This document shows positions 35,428-43,949 of a stretch of DNA of 64,000 bases, piece by piece. Location of the stretch: IMG/VR virus record IMGVR_UViG_3300034103_001746, positions 85,533 to 149,532 of that record; one strand, written 5' to 3'. Source of the stretch: a virus. The first letter of the stretch is position 1; each line of letters begins with the position of its first letter. The notes under the pieces were generated by a model, which did no database searches, was not told the DNA's origin, and saw only the letters and a program-made list of their open reading frames with translations. The position numbers and the translations under genes are program-made.

Positions 35428-38400
35428 TTAACAGCCACAACCGCTACAGGCGCCCACTACCGTTCCATAATTACACGAGCTTTCATCAAATGTAGCATCG
35501 CCATTCACCGTACCATAATTATATGATCCATTAGAAAAAGTTGCATTGCCATTCACCGTACCATAATAATTATTAGATGCATTGAAGGTGGCATTAGTAT
35601 TAATAGTACCATAATTAGTAGAGTTTATAAATAATCCACTATTAACAGAACCATTATTTGAAGAAGTTATAAAAATACCAACGTTAGTTACTGATCCATT
35701 GTTAGAACTATAAGATGTAAAAGTGCCAGTTTGAACAACTGTACCTTCGTTTGTACTAGTATTAAAAGTGACATTACCACCAATATTATTGTAATTAACA
35801 GAATAAGAATTAAAAGAGGCGTTTCCGTTAATATAGCCATAATTACTAGCATTATTAAAAGATATATCTGTGCCTAAATTACCATAATTTGCACAACCGG
35901 GTCCAAAGGTCACTGTTCCAGTAATAGTCCCAGAGTTAATGGCCTGATTAGTAAAAGAATGACCACTACCATTTAATGTACCAAAATTAATAGCATTATT
36001 AAAAGATGAAGTTTTATGAATAACACCCCTATTAGAAGCAGGAGGAATTACGATATATGTTGATGTATCATTATTCCATATATAATTATATGATCCATTA
36101 AAAGAAGCAGTACCGGATATATGTCCATTATTTATACTTTGGTCTTGAAATGATAAAGAAACCCCGCTGAATGGTATATCTGAATTATTAATAGATTCAT
36201 TATAAAAAGTTCCTCCAGATATTTTAGCATTATTAACACTATAATTATAAAAAGATGTTGATGGTAACAAACCGGTAGCATTATTAATTCCTGAATTTCT
36301 AAATGTAGATACTGATGAGTACGATCCTCTATTTATTGCATTATTATAAAATGTTCCTTGATTGATTCGCCCATAATTAATGCTGTTATTATAAAAGTTA
36401 ACATTACCTGCTATTCCAGAAAAATTATTCTGACTAGAGTTATAAAAAGTGGCGTCTTGTATTACCCCATTATTTTTAGAGTCTGAATAAAAAGTGCTGT
36501 TACCCAAACAAACACCACTATAATCATTAGATGACGATTCACGAAACACAACTACGCAAGATAGCCCTGAAGACTGATTCATAGAATTACCAGAAAATTC
36601 TACAGAAGATGTTACATTACCGATATTAATACTATTATCAAAAAAATAAGCTATACTGCCTGTGCCATGATTTTTACTGTTATTATAAAATTTACTATTA
36701 TAGAAAGAACCTTTATTAGTACTAGAATTTTGATAAAATCCGTATGTTACAGATCCGGAGTTGGTTGAAGAATTATTAAAATATCCACTATACGATATAA
36801 AACTAGTATTAATTGACAAGTCATTAAAAATTCCGTTTGATATATTGCTGTAGTTAAAAGTAGCGTTTTGAAAGTATCCTGTAGTACTAATAGTCCCAGA
36901 GTTTATAGTATTATTTTGAAATATTCCTTTGTTTATAGTTCCTTGATTTACGCTATTGTCTTTAAAAATCAAATATCCACTACTTGAAACATTAATATTA
37001 GCTGCGTTCTTTGCAAACTTTTGAAATGTAATATCGAATATAGATATATTCGCATTATTTGTGGAGGTATCAGAAAAAGTAGCTTTACCAGTTAAGGGAC
37101 CACTGTTAACACCAGACACAGTAAAAACTGTTACACCACTCACGCTACCGTTATTATTAGAGTTATTAAAAGCATGAGTACCCGATATGATACTACCATT
37201 ATTAGTAGAATTATTAAAATTTGTACTTTTAGTAATAGTGCTATTATTAATGCTTTGATTATTAAAATCTGCTGACCCATCAATACTGCCATTATTTGTA
37301 CCACTACTAAAAATACATTGACCACTTACACTAGCATTATTTGTAGCATTAACAAATTGACCATATCCTTGAATGATCCCACCGTTTTGGCCACTAATCA
37401 TATACAGATTTCCAATAATTCTTCCAGCGTTATTAGATTTATAAAACTTGACTGAGCCGGATATAGATCCATTATTAGAAGAGTCTATAAATAAACTATT
37501 TCCATAAATAATATTGTTATTCAGAGAAGAGCTTCCACTAAAAATAGATAAAGCCCCTGAAATAATGCCATTATTTACAGAGTTTAAAAAAAGACTTGTG
37601 GTATTAATAATACCATTATTGACTGCTGAACCGCTAAAAATAGTGTTTCCATATAATTTACCATTTACTGAGTTAATAGAATTAGATATAAATAATGTTT
37701 CAGAAAAACAATATCCATTATTTGTAGAAGCATTTTCAAATCTAGCCTCATTTGTTATAGTCCCATAATTAATAGAATTCAATAAAGTAGTTTTAGCAGA
37801 TATGGTGCCATAATTATTTGACGAGGATAATAAGGCCGATGGGGCCGTGAGTGAGCACCCAGACGCTATATTAGAATCAAAAAAATATGCTCCGGGTGGA
37901 ATACTTTTTAAAAAATTTGGATCATCACTTCCATTATCGGTCTGTGCGGAATTAGGGTATATCGAAGAACTTTCCGAGCTTCTAATATTAATATTAATTA
38001 ATATTCCAGAAATATTTAACTCTTGATTATATGTTTTAAAAGAGCTATTTTGAAAAAATAATCTTTTATTAAGATTAATATTTAATAAAGGAGATATTAA
38101 GCCTTGAGAACCTATTATACCATTGGTAACAAGTAGATTATTAGTTGTAATATTTCCAAAAGAGAAAGGAACCCTATCCTCCGGCCGATTTGTATCTGCA
38201 CCAAATATTATTAGAGTGTTTTTTACTTTGATAGATTTAAGACCCAACAATCCGATGGAAGATTTACTAAAACATGAATTCGTTTGTGCCATAACACTAG
38301 CGTCAATAGTAATTACGCTAGGTTTACTAATCACAATATCTGTTTTATTACTGGGAAGATTTTTACTATTAATTTCTAAAGAGCCATCCTCAAACCACTT

Positions 38401-38442
38401 AGATAAGTCGCACCAGACATTTCTTGAAAGAGGATTGCTCAT
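35428..38442 (-). CDS. Long Asn/Gly-rich repeat protein, probable beta-solenoid fibre or adhesin
   Basis: A 1,004-residue protein. Residues 1-~190 are non-repetitive. The remaining ~800 residues are dozens of degenerate ~20-residue units of the form N-N-G-x-I-x-G-x-x-x-F-x-x-S-x-N (for example NNGSISGSVKF and NNGSIDGSADF). The regular alternation of small polar turns and hydrophobic residues predicts a parallel beta-helix. The tail ends GACSGCGC, which could be cross-linked or metal-bound. The gene starts by sharing one base with the stop of the papain-like gene. A virion fibre or surface adhesin is the best guess. Confidence 0.85.
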   Translation of the reverse strand: MSNPLSRNVWCDLSKWFEDGSLEINSKNLPSNKTDIVISKPSVITIDASVMAQTNSCFSKSSIGLLGLKSIKVKNTLIIFGADTNRPEDRVPFSFGNITTNNLLVTNGIIGSQGLISPLLNINLNKRLFFQNSSFKTYNQELNISGILININIRSSESSSIYPNSAQTDNGSDDPNFLKSIPPGAYFFDSNIASGCSLTAPSALLSSSNNYGTISAKTTLLNSINYGTITNEARFENASTNNGYCFSETLFISNSINSVNGKLYGNTIFSGSAVNNGIINTTSLFLNSVNNGIISGALSIFSGSSSLNNNIIYGNSLFIDSSNNGSISGSVKFYKSNNAGRIIGNLYMISGQNGGIIQGYGQFVNATNNASVSGQCIFSSGTNNGSIDGSADFNNQSINNSTITKSTNFNNSTNNGSIISGTHAFNNSNNNGSVSGVTVFTVSGVNSGPLTGKATFSDTSTNNANISIFDITFQKFAKNAANINVSSSGYLIFKDNSVNQGTINKGIFQNNTINSGTISTTGYFQNATFNYSNISNGIFNDLSINTSFISYSGYFNNSSTNSGSVTYGFYQNSSTNKGSFYNSKFYNNSKNHGTGSIAYFFDNSINIGNVTSSVEFSGNSMNQSSGLSCVVVFRESSSNDYSGVCLGNSTFYSDSKNNGVIQDATFYNSSQNNFSGIAGNVNFYNNSINYGRINQGTFYNNAINRGSYSSVSTFRNSGINNATGLLPSTSFYNYSVNNAKISGGTFYNESINNSDIPFSGVSLSFQDQSINNGHISGTASFNGSYNYIWNNDTSTYIVIPPASNRGVIHKTSSFNNAINFGTLNGSGHSFTNQAINSGTITGTVTFGPGCANYGNLGTDISFNNASNYGYINGNASFNSYSVNYNNIGGNVTFNTSTNEGTVVQTGTFTSYSSNNGSVTNVGIFITSSNNGSVNSGLFINSTNYGTINTNATFNASNNYYGTVNGNATFSNGSYNYGTVNGDATFDESSCNYGTVVGACSGCGC

Positions 38443-40052
38443 TATGTATTACCGTCAAAAAATAATTTAAGTTTGGGCTCATATGTATTTTCTCTAGCCT
38501 TATAAAATTGTGTATAATCTAAATCCTGTTTGGGGAATCCTTCTGTCATAGATAAAGCAAACACCATTCCCATAGCATGTTGTTTAGTAGCACATCCCCA
38601 TGGAGAACACGCCGTATCATCCACACACGGATCATTATTAGGGTCGTTTGGATTGGACACAGAAGTTTTTCTTCTACAATTAACTTTATCGACTCTATAT
38701 AAATTTAACATACATTGTAGATGACTCTCTGTTACTAAAAATGATCCGTCAGGAATTGGGCCCCAAGAAGGATGTCCTCCGTCGTTCCATTTTCCCCAAC
38801 TATTTGCTAATAAGTATACACACTCAGTATAATCTACTTTTCTATCATCATACCCAATAATAGCATAAGAATGATACCATATTCTATCTGGATATGAAAC
38901 ACCACCAGAGTCTCGGATATTTGGAAAACCAACATTAGTCATTAGTATTACTCCATAACCATTATATATTAAATCTTTAATAGACTGTAATACATTCGAT
39001 GTGTTTGTGAACTGAATTATTGATATAGTTCTTACTCTATCAATAGTTTCTACTGGTTTTCCTAAATAATCAACATTTTTTGATTTTTCATATTTATTAG
39101 TTTTATAGTCATAATTATTAATTGTTTGAAAATATTTTAAAAGTATATCTCCGGGACAGCTATAAAAATTAGGACCACTATTATTAATTAAATTAACATA
39201 TCCACCATATGATTTTCGTTTTAATATCCCTATGTGCCTAAGTGGAAAATCTTCATTTGTTACATTGGTTGTATCGGTTGTTAATTGAGTATATTCCCAA
39301 TAACCATAACGAGTACCAGTAATATCTCCACAACACCAGTTCATTTTTTCTGCGCATGATCCGCTAGTACAACAATCTTGTTGGTCTGGTGTTATATCTT
39401 CCGGATTAGATGTACAAGCTCCGCATGGTGTGCATTCTCTAAATCCAGATTTTTCATTCTGTTTACATTCAAATGTTGCTCCTAACGCAGATCCTTCCTT
39501 TTTAGGATCAAATTTTGGTAAACAATCTAAATCTCCACATCCTGTTCCTCTATTCATAGAGTCACTTTCGGGAACTAGGTCTGGTCCTAAGAGCATTAAA
39601 CAGTCTGTTATATAATTTTGACCAAAATATTGTAAATACTCTGTTGCTCCTCTGTGTTCCCAAGAGGATCTAGTGCCAGAAGCCTCAACATAACACGCTC
39701 TCATAACATCGCAAGCATTACGAATAGCGTGAGACGTACCACTTTTAATGTCGGGTTGAATCTCTGAAAAAGCTTCAACATCTATTCTTTGTAAAAACCT
39801 AAATGGCAAAGCTAATTTTCTTGATCCTGTATTTAGAATACCGAATGGATCACTATCGCTTGGCTCTATTTGTGTATATGGAGCTTTATTAAAACAAGGA
39901 TATTTTAGTTGTTTTAAAAAATTACTTAATCTAGGTAAATCGTATGGAGTTCCGCGTCCAACATTTTGTTCAGGACGCCCAACAAAATCTATTACACCCA
40001 TTTCGCACGGGGATGTGGTGTATTCGTAATAAAGCTCTTTGGGCGTTAACAT
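38442..40052 (-). CDS. Papain-like protein lacking the catalytic Cys (pseudo-protease)
   Basis: A 536-residue homologue of the protein at 41220-42143. Shared landmarks are LKYPCFNKAPY, TSHAIRNACDVMRACY, WYHSYAIIGYDDR and NSWGKWNDGGHPSWGPIPDGSF. At the position of the nucleophilic Cys there is Gly105 (IKSGTSHAIR), while the His and Asn are kept, so peptidase activity is probably lost. A ~60-residue insert rich in CxxC pairs interrupts the fold. It may serve as a substrate-binding or structural partner of the active paralogue. Confidence 0.9.
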   Translation of the reverse strand: MLTPKELYYEYTTSPCEMGVIDFVGRPEQNVGRGTPYDLPRLSNFLKQLKYPCFNKAPYTQIEPSDSDPFGILNTGSRKLALPFRFLQRIDVEAFSEIQPDIKSGTSHAIRNACDVMRACYVEASGTRSSWEHRGATEYLQYFGQNYITDCLMLLGPDLVPESDSMNRGTGCGDLDCLPKFDPKKEGSALGATFECKQNEKSGFRECTPCGACTSNPEDITPDQQDCCTSGSCAEKMNWCCGDITGTRYGYWEYTQLTTDTTNVTNEDFPLRHIGILKRKSYGGYVNLINNSGPNFYSCPGDILLKYFQTINNYDYKTNKYEKSKNVDYLGKPVETIDRVRTISIIQFTNTSNVLQSIKDLIYNGYGVILMTNVGFPNIRDSGGVSYPDRIWYHSYAIIGYDDRKVDYTECVYLLANSWGKWNDGGHPSWGPIPDGSFLVTESHLQCMLNLYRVDKVNCRRKTSVSNPNDPNNDPCVDDTACSPWGCATKQHAMGMVFALSMTEGFPKQDLDYTQFYKARENTYEPKLKLFFDGNT

Positions 40053-40303
40053 TATGCATTTTTAGTCAGTTTATTATATACTACTAAAGATAAAATTGAT
40101 CCAGCAACCCCCATAATAATTCCAGCTGGGGACACAGCATCATAGCTTCCTAATAAATAAAGTATGGCTCCTCCCATATATGAGCCAGCAACTCCCAAAG
40201 CTACTGTTTTTACAAAACCAAAATTTTCTTCGCCAGGAACTATACTTTTGGCAATAGACCCTACAAATAAGCCATATACACACCACACTAAAATATTAAA
40301 CAT
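40052..40303 (-). CDS. GlsB/YeaQ/YmgE-type small membrane protein
   Basis: An 83-residue protein with three hydrophobic segments and the family's glycine-rich turns (GLFVGSIAKSIVPGEENFG, GVAGSYMGGAILYLLG, GIIMGVAGSILSLVVYNKL). In bacteria these proteins are stress-linked inner-membrane proteins of unclear mechanism. It overlaps the upstream gene by eight bases. It is unusual in a phage and may act on the host envelope. Confidence 0.85.
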   Translation of the reverse strand: MFNILVWCVYGLFVGSIAKSIVPGEENFGFVKTVALGVAGSYMGGAILYLLGSYDAVSPAGIIMGVAGSILSLVVYNKLTKNA

Positions 40304-40688
40304 TTGCTGCCTCCACTAAACATAAAACTTCTTGATTATTTAAATTTTCGCCAGTATCTAATAAAGCGTTGACTAATGCTAAACTATATTTTTCGTATTG
40401 TTCTTTATCTAGTTCTCTTCGTAATATTTTTTTAATTCTCATTTTGGTAAACCAACCACGACGAATACTATACTCTTTAATTTCTTGTCCATATAACTCA
40501 TATTTATCAGAAGACGAACAATTTGCGGATAATTTATTTTTGTTGCATTCCTGTAATACTCTAACTAAAGTAAGAATTATACTAATAATCATAAGTATAG
40601 CTACTACACTGCCAAATTTTTCTTCTTGTGGAACTTTGGCTTTTTGTAATACTTTAGAGGCGATCTCTTTTAATTTATTATCATTCAT
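40296..40688 (-). CDS. Single-pass membrane protein
   Basis: A 130-residue protein with a short charged N-terminus, one hydrophobic segment (GSVVAILMIISIILTLVRVL, residues ~26-45) and a charged helical C-terminus. No motif identifies a function. It overlaps neighbours by four and eight bases inside the cluster of small membrane genes. Confidence 0.7.
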   Translation of the reverse strand: MNDNKLKEIASKVLQKAKVPQEEKFGSVVAILMIISIILTLVRVLQECNKNKLSANCSSSDKYELYGQEIKEYSIRRGWFTKMRIKKILRRELDKEQYEKYSLALVNALLDTGENLNNQEVLCLVEAANV

Positions 40689-41050
40689 GGTTGTATCCTA
40701 CAATTAGGTCCGGTGCATTGTGGTTGAGGATTACGAATTATAATAGGCGGATGTTGGATAATGGTTTTTTGTGGAGTGCTAGGTTGTACTTTTGGTGTGG
40801 TAGGCATCTCTTTTTTTTCTGGTTCACAATATCCACAATCCACCATTTTTATACCATCTCCGCTCAAATATCTACCTGTGCCTTTACATACGGGACAATT
40901 TTTGCGTTCATATTTTTTATCTGGCATTTCAATATGTGTAGATTTTATAATGCCACCAGCTAATATTACTGCTGAGGTTGTTGACCCTTTATATGGAGAT
41001 GATCCAAATAATATAGTTGCTATTAATAATAAACATATTGTGTTATTCAT
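40685..41050 (-). CDS. Exported small protein with DnaJ-type zinc motif
   Basis: A 121-residue protein with an N-terminal hydrophobic signal-like segment (CLLLIATILFGSS), a Cys motif CPVCKGTGRY followed by DCGYC that matches one half of a DnaJ central zinc domain, and a Pro/Gln-rich C-terminus ending with another CxxxxC. It may bind metal or clients outside the cytoplasm. It overlaps neighbours by four bases on each side. Confidence 0.7.
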   Translation of the reverse strand: MNNTICLLLIATILFGSSPYKGSTTSAVILAGGIIKSTHIEMPDKKYERKNCPVCKGTGRYLSGDGIKMVDCGYCEPEKKEMPTTPKVQPSTPQKTIIQHPPIIIRNPQPQCTGPNCRIQP

Positions 41051-41211
41051 TTTCTAATCCTTGGAAAAATTCTTTTTCTTTTAGGTTTAGGATTATCAGT
41101 CTCATCATTAGCTTCTGTTTTTTCAGGCACGAATAACTTAATTAGTACTAATATAAAATTTAACAACATACTGATGAGTCGTTGTAAAGCAATTCTATCT
41201 ATTATTCTCAT
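41047..41211 (-). CDS. Short membrane-associated peptide
   Basis: A 54-residue ORF with an ATG at 41211 preceded by AGGTG, eight bases after the papain gene stop. Its stop overlaps the following start (ATGA). The sequence has a hydrophobic middle (LISMLLNFILVLIKLFV) and a Lys/Arg-rich end (PKPKRKRIFPRIRK). The tight overlap and ribosome site make it credible as a gene. It may be a small membrane-anchored accessory protein of the lysis/envelope block. Confidence 0.65.
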   Translation of the reverse strand: MRIIDRIALQRLISMLLNFILVLIKLFVPEKTEANDETDNPKPKRKRIFPRIRK

Positions 41212-41219
41212 AATACACC

Positions 41220-42143
41220 TTATAGGTAATCAAAACCATAGTCTGGTAATTTTTGTACAGGAAATCCGTTAAAATTGCTAAATGCGTAGGTGGCATTTTG
41301 TTTAATCATTCCCTCTGCCACATCGCTATGAATAAGAAATGACCCATCTGGGATCGGACCCCAATCTGGATGTCCACCATCATTCCATTTTCCCCAACTA
41401 TTTTGTACTAAAAATGCTGTGTCCCCATTAGTATCATCACAAGCTATCCAAGCCATACAATGAGCCCAACTACCACTGGTTCTTGAAAATCCTTTGCTAT
41501 CTCTTTTATTACTAAAACCATAATTAGAACATACAGCTAATCCATATCCATTAGCTAGAGCGTCTCGTGCTTCTTCAACGCTTGTAATTAAAGATACTGT
41601 TTTAATTTGATGATCATTAGCTAAATCTAATACTTTGTCTGGAACGCCACGACCTCCCCAACCAGCGCCAAGCATCCCGTCGTATTTAGTAAGATCAACA
41701 ACTCCTTTATAATTTTTACGAACAAGAATACCTCCAATTTTATTTACAAATTCAGCAGCTTTGCTGCCTGTCATACCTTGACCACTCCAACCACGAGCAC
41801 CATAAATAGCTTCTGTAGCTCCTCTGGCTACCCAGCTCTCCTTTTCTCTTAATATATCTATCTCTACTGCTCTACTAATATCACATGCGTTTCTTGTTCC
41901 ATGACTTACGCAATCACCAGTAACTTGTCTCTCTTCATAAGGCTTCTTATCAAATTTTAATACGCTTTTGTATGGTGTTGATAGTTTGCCTTTGCCACTA
42001 TTTGTAATTTTAGAGCTAGCATCACCAAAGTATGGATATTTCAAGGTTGTCATTAAATGATCAAATTCTAATTGATTCCAAATGGCTCCCTGAAAGCCCT
42101 GTCTATAATTATCATAAAGATCTACTGGAGATAAACGAGGCAT
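41220..42143 (-). CDS. Papain-like cysteine protease (C1-type)
   Basis: A 307-residue protein. QVTGDCVSHGTRN supplies the oxyanion Gln73 and nucleophile Cys78; SWAHCMAWIACDD supplies His228; LVQNSWGKWNDGG supplies Asn248, the C1A triad order. It lacks a visible signal peptide. It could process virion or host proteins. It is the active partner of the Gly-substituted paralogue at 38442-40052. The stop is followed by the short peptide gene. Confidence 0.88.
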   Translation of the reverse strand: MPRLSPVDLYDNYRQGFQGAIWNQLEFDHLMTTLKYPYFGDASSKITNSGKGKLSTPYKSVLKFDKKPYEERQVTGDCVSHGTRNACDISRAVEIDILREKESWVARGATEAIYGARGWSGQGMTGSKAAEFVNKIGGILVRKNYKGVVDLTKYDGMLGAGWGGRGVPDKVLDLANDHQIKTVSLITSVEEARDALANGYGLAVCSNYGFSNKRDSKGFSRTSGSWAHCMAWIACDDTNGDTAFLVQNSWGKWNDGGHPDWGPIPDGSFLIHSDVAEGMIKQNATYAFSNFNGFPVQKLPDYGFDYL

Positions 42144-42644
42144 TTATTTTGCTCCTTGTTGACAGGCCCATGCTAATGCTTTAAAACCCTCTACTGCTTG
42201 AGATCGAGATTCTGAGTTTAAAGCAACACTATCGTCACCAATAGCCTCAACCATAACAGCGTAGCAAGCTTCTGCTAATTTAGAATATTTATTTTTCATA
42301 TCTAATTTTAGCATGGTTCCTGCTAATCTATTGGCTTGTCTAATTTCTTCTGTATTTTTCAGAACTTCGTCATCTCCATCTAGAGATACAAGAGTTGCTA
42401 AATCTACATATAAACTAGATAATCTTTTACCATCAAATTTACGATCAGAATCGCCCTCTTTTAAAATTTCAACAACTTTATCCGCTTTAGCCTTTAATCC
42501 TTCTCTAACTGGAGCTGATAATTCTTCAACTTCGATTACAACAACAGGCTTTGGACGATTAACTAATGATCCTAAATCTGGTTTAAATAAACCCACAACC
42601 ACTAAAACGCCGCCCAAAACTAATAGTATATTTTTCGCGTTCAT
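42144..42644 (-). CDS. Exported or membrane-anchored hypothetical protein
   Basis: A 166-residue protein with an N-terminal hydrophobic segment (ILLVLGGVLVVVGLF, ~residues 6-20) and a soluble helical remainder rich in Ala/Lys/Glu. No motif is recognised. The stop codon abuts the start of the papain-like gene. The layout (anchor plus helical domain) suits a periplasmic or spanin-like partner, but this is speculation. Confidence 0.7.
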   Translation of the reverse strand: MNAKNILLVLGGVLVVVGLFKPDLGSLVNRPKPVVVIEVEELSAPVREGLKAKADKVVEILKEGDSDRKFDGKRLSSLYVDLATLVSLDGDDEVLKNTEEIRQANRLAGTMLKLDMKNKYSKLAEACYAVMVEAIGDDSVALNSESRSQAVEGFKALAWACQQGAK

Positions 42645-43015
42645 GCTGTTTCCTTTGTGCAGACTACTGGGGATAAATATGGGAACATTTGGTCAGCAAC
42701 CTTAACAGCTTCTGAGCAACCACATTCTGCTGCTAAGTCTCTCGTTTGTTTCCAACTAACTACTAATTTAAAAAAAATATCTTCTTTGGAAGTTACTACA
42801 GGTTTTACTGCTGGTACTACCACAGAAACTGGACTAACTGGTTTAAGAGGAGACACGTTCTTAAATTTATCCACCAATCCAAGTAGGAAAGTTTGTACAG
42901 GGCTTAATTTTTCCTTAAATAAAACCCACAATATTAAACCCGCACCAGCATATAAGGCCAAATTCATTGGGCCAACCTTGCTTGCAAACTCTTCAAAGGT
43001 TTCTGCGTAATTCAT
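42641..43015 (-). CDS. Small protein with one membrane segment
   Basis: A 124-residue protein. Residues ~17-32 (MNLALYAGAGLILWVLF) form a hydrophobic helix; then comes a Pro/Val-rich stretch (SPLKPVSPVSVVVPAVKPVV) and a C-terminus with several Cys (CGCSEAVK and a final CTKE). It overlaps both neighbours by four bases. Function unknown, likely part of the lysis/envelope group. Confidence 0.65.
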   Translation of the reverse strand: MNYAETFEEFASKVGPMNLALYAGAGLILWVLFKEKLSPVQTFLLGLVDKFKNVSPLKPVSPVSVVVPAVKPVVTSKEDIFFKLVVSWKQTRDLAAECGCSEAVKVADQMFPYLSPVVCTKETA

Positions 43016-43398
43016 AGTCCAGCCTCTCTTTTAATAAAAACACCCGTATTTCTAAAAATCGTTACCGTAGCATCAATACTAGCACTCACCATTATCATGA
43101 GAATATTTTTGATGTACTTATGTATTATAGGCTCAATAATATTTGGAACAAAGGGGACATCTACTACTAAAAATATTTTATCATAAAAACTATTTAATAG
43201 ATCCATTGCCAAAGCTTTTTTATCAGGATTGCTTAGATCATTACCAATAGCTTCTATAATCTGTACAACAGCTGCTGTGGTTAATTGTAATAGTTTCCAT
43301 GCTTCACCAAGAGCAAATCTTTTAACTTTATTTACTCTTTCTTTTGTGTTGATTATTAGTTTTTCTACTTCTGTTCTTATTAGTTCTCGGCTTGACAT
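43012..43398 (-). CDS. Hypothetical protein overlapping the holin-like gene
   Basis: A 128-residue protein, largely helical, with two long hydrophobic-rich helices late in the chain (NILMIMVSASIDATVTIFR). An AGAGGTAG ribosome site precedes its ATG. It overlaps the 3' end of the holin-like gene by 71 bases in another frame, which is more than the usual overlap here. No family recognised. Confidence 0.65.
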   Translation of the reverse strand: MSSRELIRTEVEKLIINTKERVNKVKRFALGEAWKLLQLTTAAVVQIIEAIGNDLSNPDKKALAMDLLNSFYDKIFLVVDVPFVPNIIEPIIHKYIKNILMIMVSASIDATVTIFRNTGVFIKREAGL

Positions 43399-43687
43399 TT
43401 TTTACTACCTCTTTGTTTATTACCGTTAGTTCTTCTATTTGTTTATTTGATTCTATTTGATTGCTCCACCAGATTTTCTTAATTTCATTACGCCCCTTCA
43501 CATATCGAAATAACACTGTCAACTGACCAATAATAAGAATTAGTGCTTCTAAACCTCGACTAGTTTCTTGGATCAGATCTTCTTTTTGAGAATTACTATC
43601 TAATAAGCCTACTAAATATAATCCACTGAATAAAAAGCTTACTAGTGTAAACCAAAATTCGCTAGTTTTATATCCTGGTTTTAACAT
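43328..43687 (-). CDS. Holin-like protein
   Basis: A 119-residue protein with the start KPGYKTSEFWFTLVSFLFSGLY, seen in phage holin-type membrane proteins, a second hydrophobic helix (RGLEALILIIGQLTVLFRYV) and a highly basic tail (TNKNRSRKTNNQHKRKSK). Two membrane segments with a basic cytoplasmic end fit a class II holin. If so it would permeabilise the inner membrane at lysis. It starts downstream of the 70-residue protein gene. Confidence 0.75.
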   Translation of the reverse strand: MLKPGYKTSEFWFTLVSFLFSGLYLVGLLDSNSQKEDLIQETSRGLEALILIIGQLTVLFRYVKGRNEIKKIWWSNQIESNKQIEELTVINKEVVKNVKPRTNKNRSRKTNNQHKRKSK

Positions 43688-43736
43688 ATTAAAAACCTAT
43701 CTATAAAAGAAAGGAATATATCACACCAAAACATTA

Positions 43737-43949
43737 TCAACCACTGGGTGCTACAGCACCACCGTAATAATAGCTTGGATCATCAAATCTATGGTCAAAC
43801 TTATTTTGAATATTTGCTATTGTTAGATTTACTGGATAATTAGGTCTGATTAATAATTTAGAACTTTTACCGGTTGGTAGTGTTGAACAAACGGCTCTTT
43901 TATTATTAATGACTATGCCACTTATTGCTGTTGTAATATCATTGGCCAT
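43737..43949 (-). CDS. Small hypothetical protein
   Basis: A 70-residue protein with a good AAGGAA site and an upstream AACTATAAT-type sequence. It contains a basic middle (IVINNKRAVCSTLPTGKSSKLLIRPN) and a Tyr/Gly-rich end (DDPSYYYGGAVAPSG). The composition resembles short virion or surface proteins. Not recognised. Confidence 0.65.
   Translation of the reverse strand: MANDITTAISGIVINNKRAVCSTLPTGKSSKLLIRPNYPVNLTIANIQNKFDHRFDDPSYYYGGAVAPSG

Noticed and set aside
35428-38442. CRISPR-like or tandem DNA repeat
   Set aside because: The repeats are protein-level units in one open reading frame, degenerate in DNA, and not separated by unique spacers.
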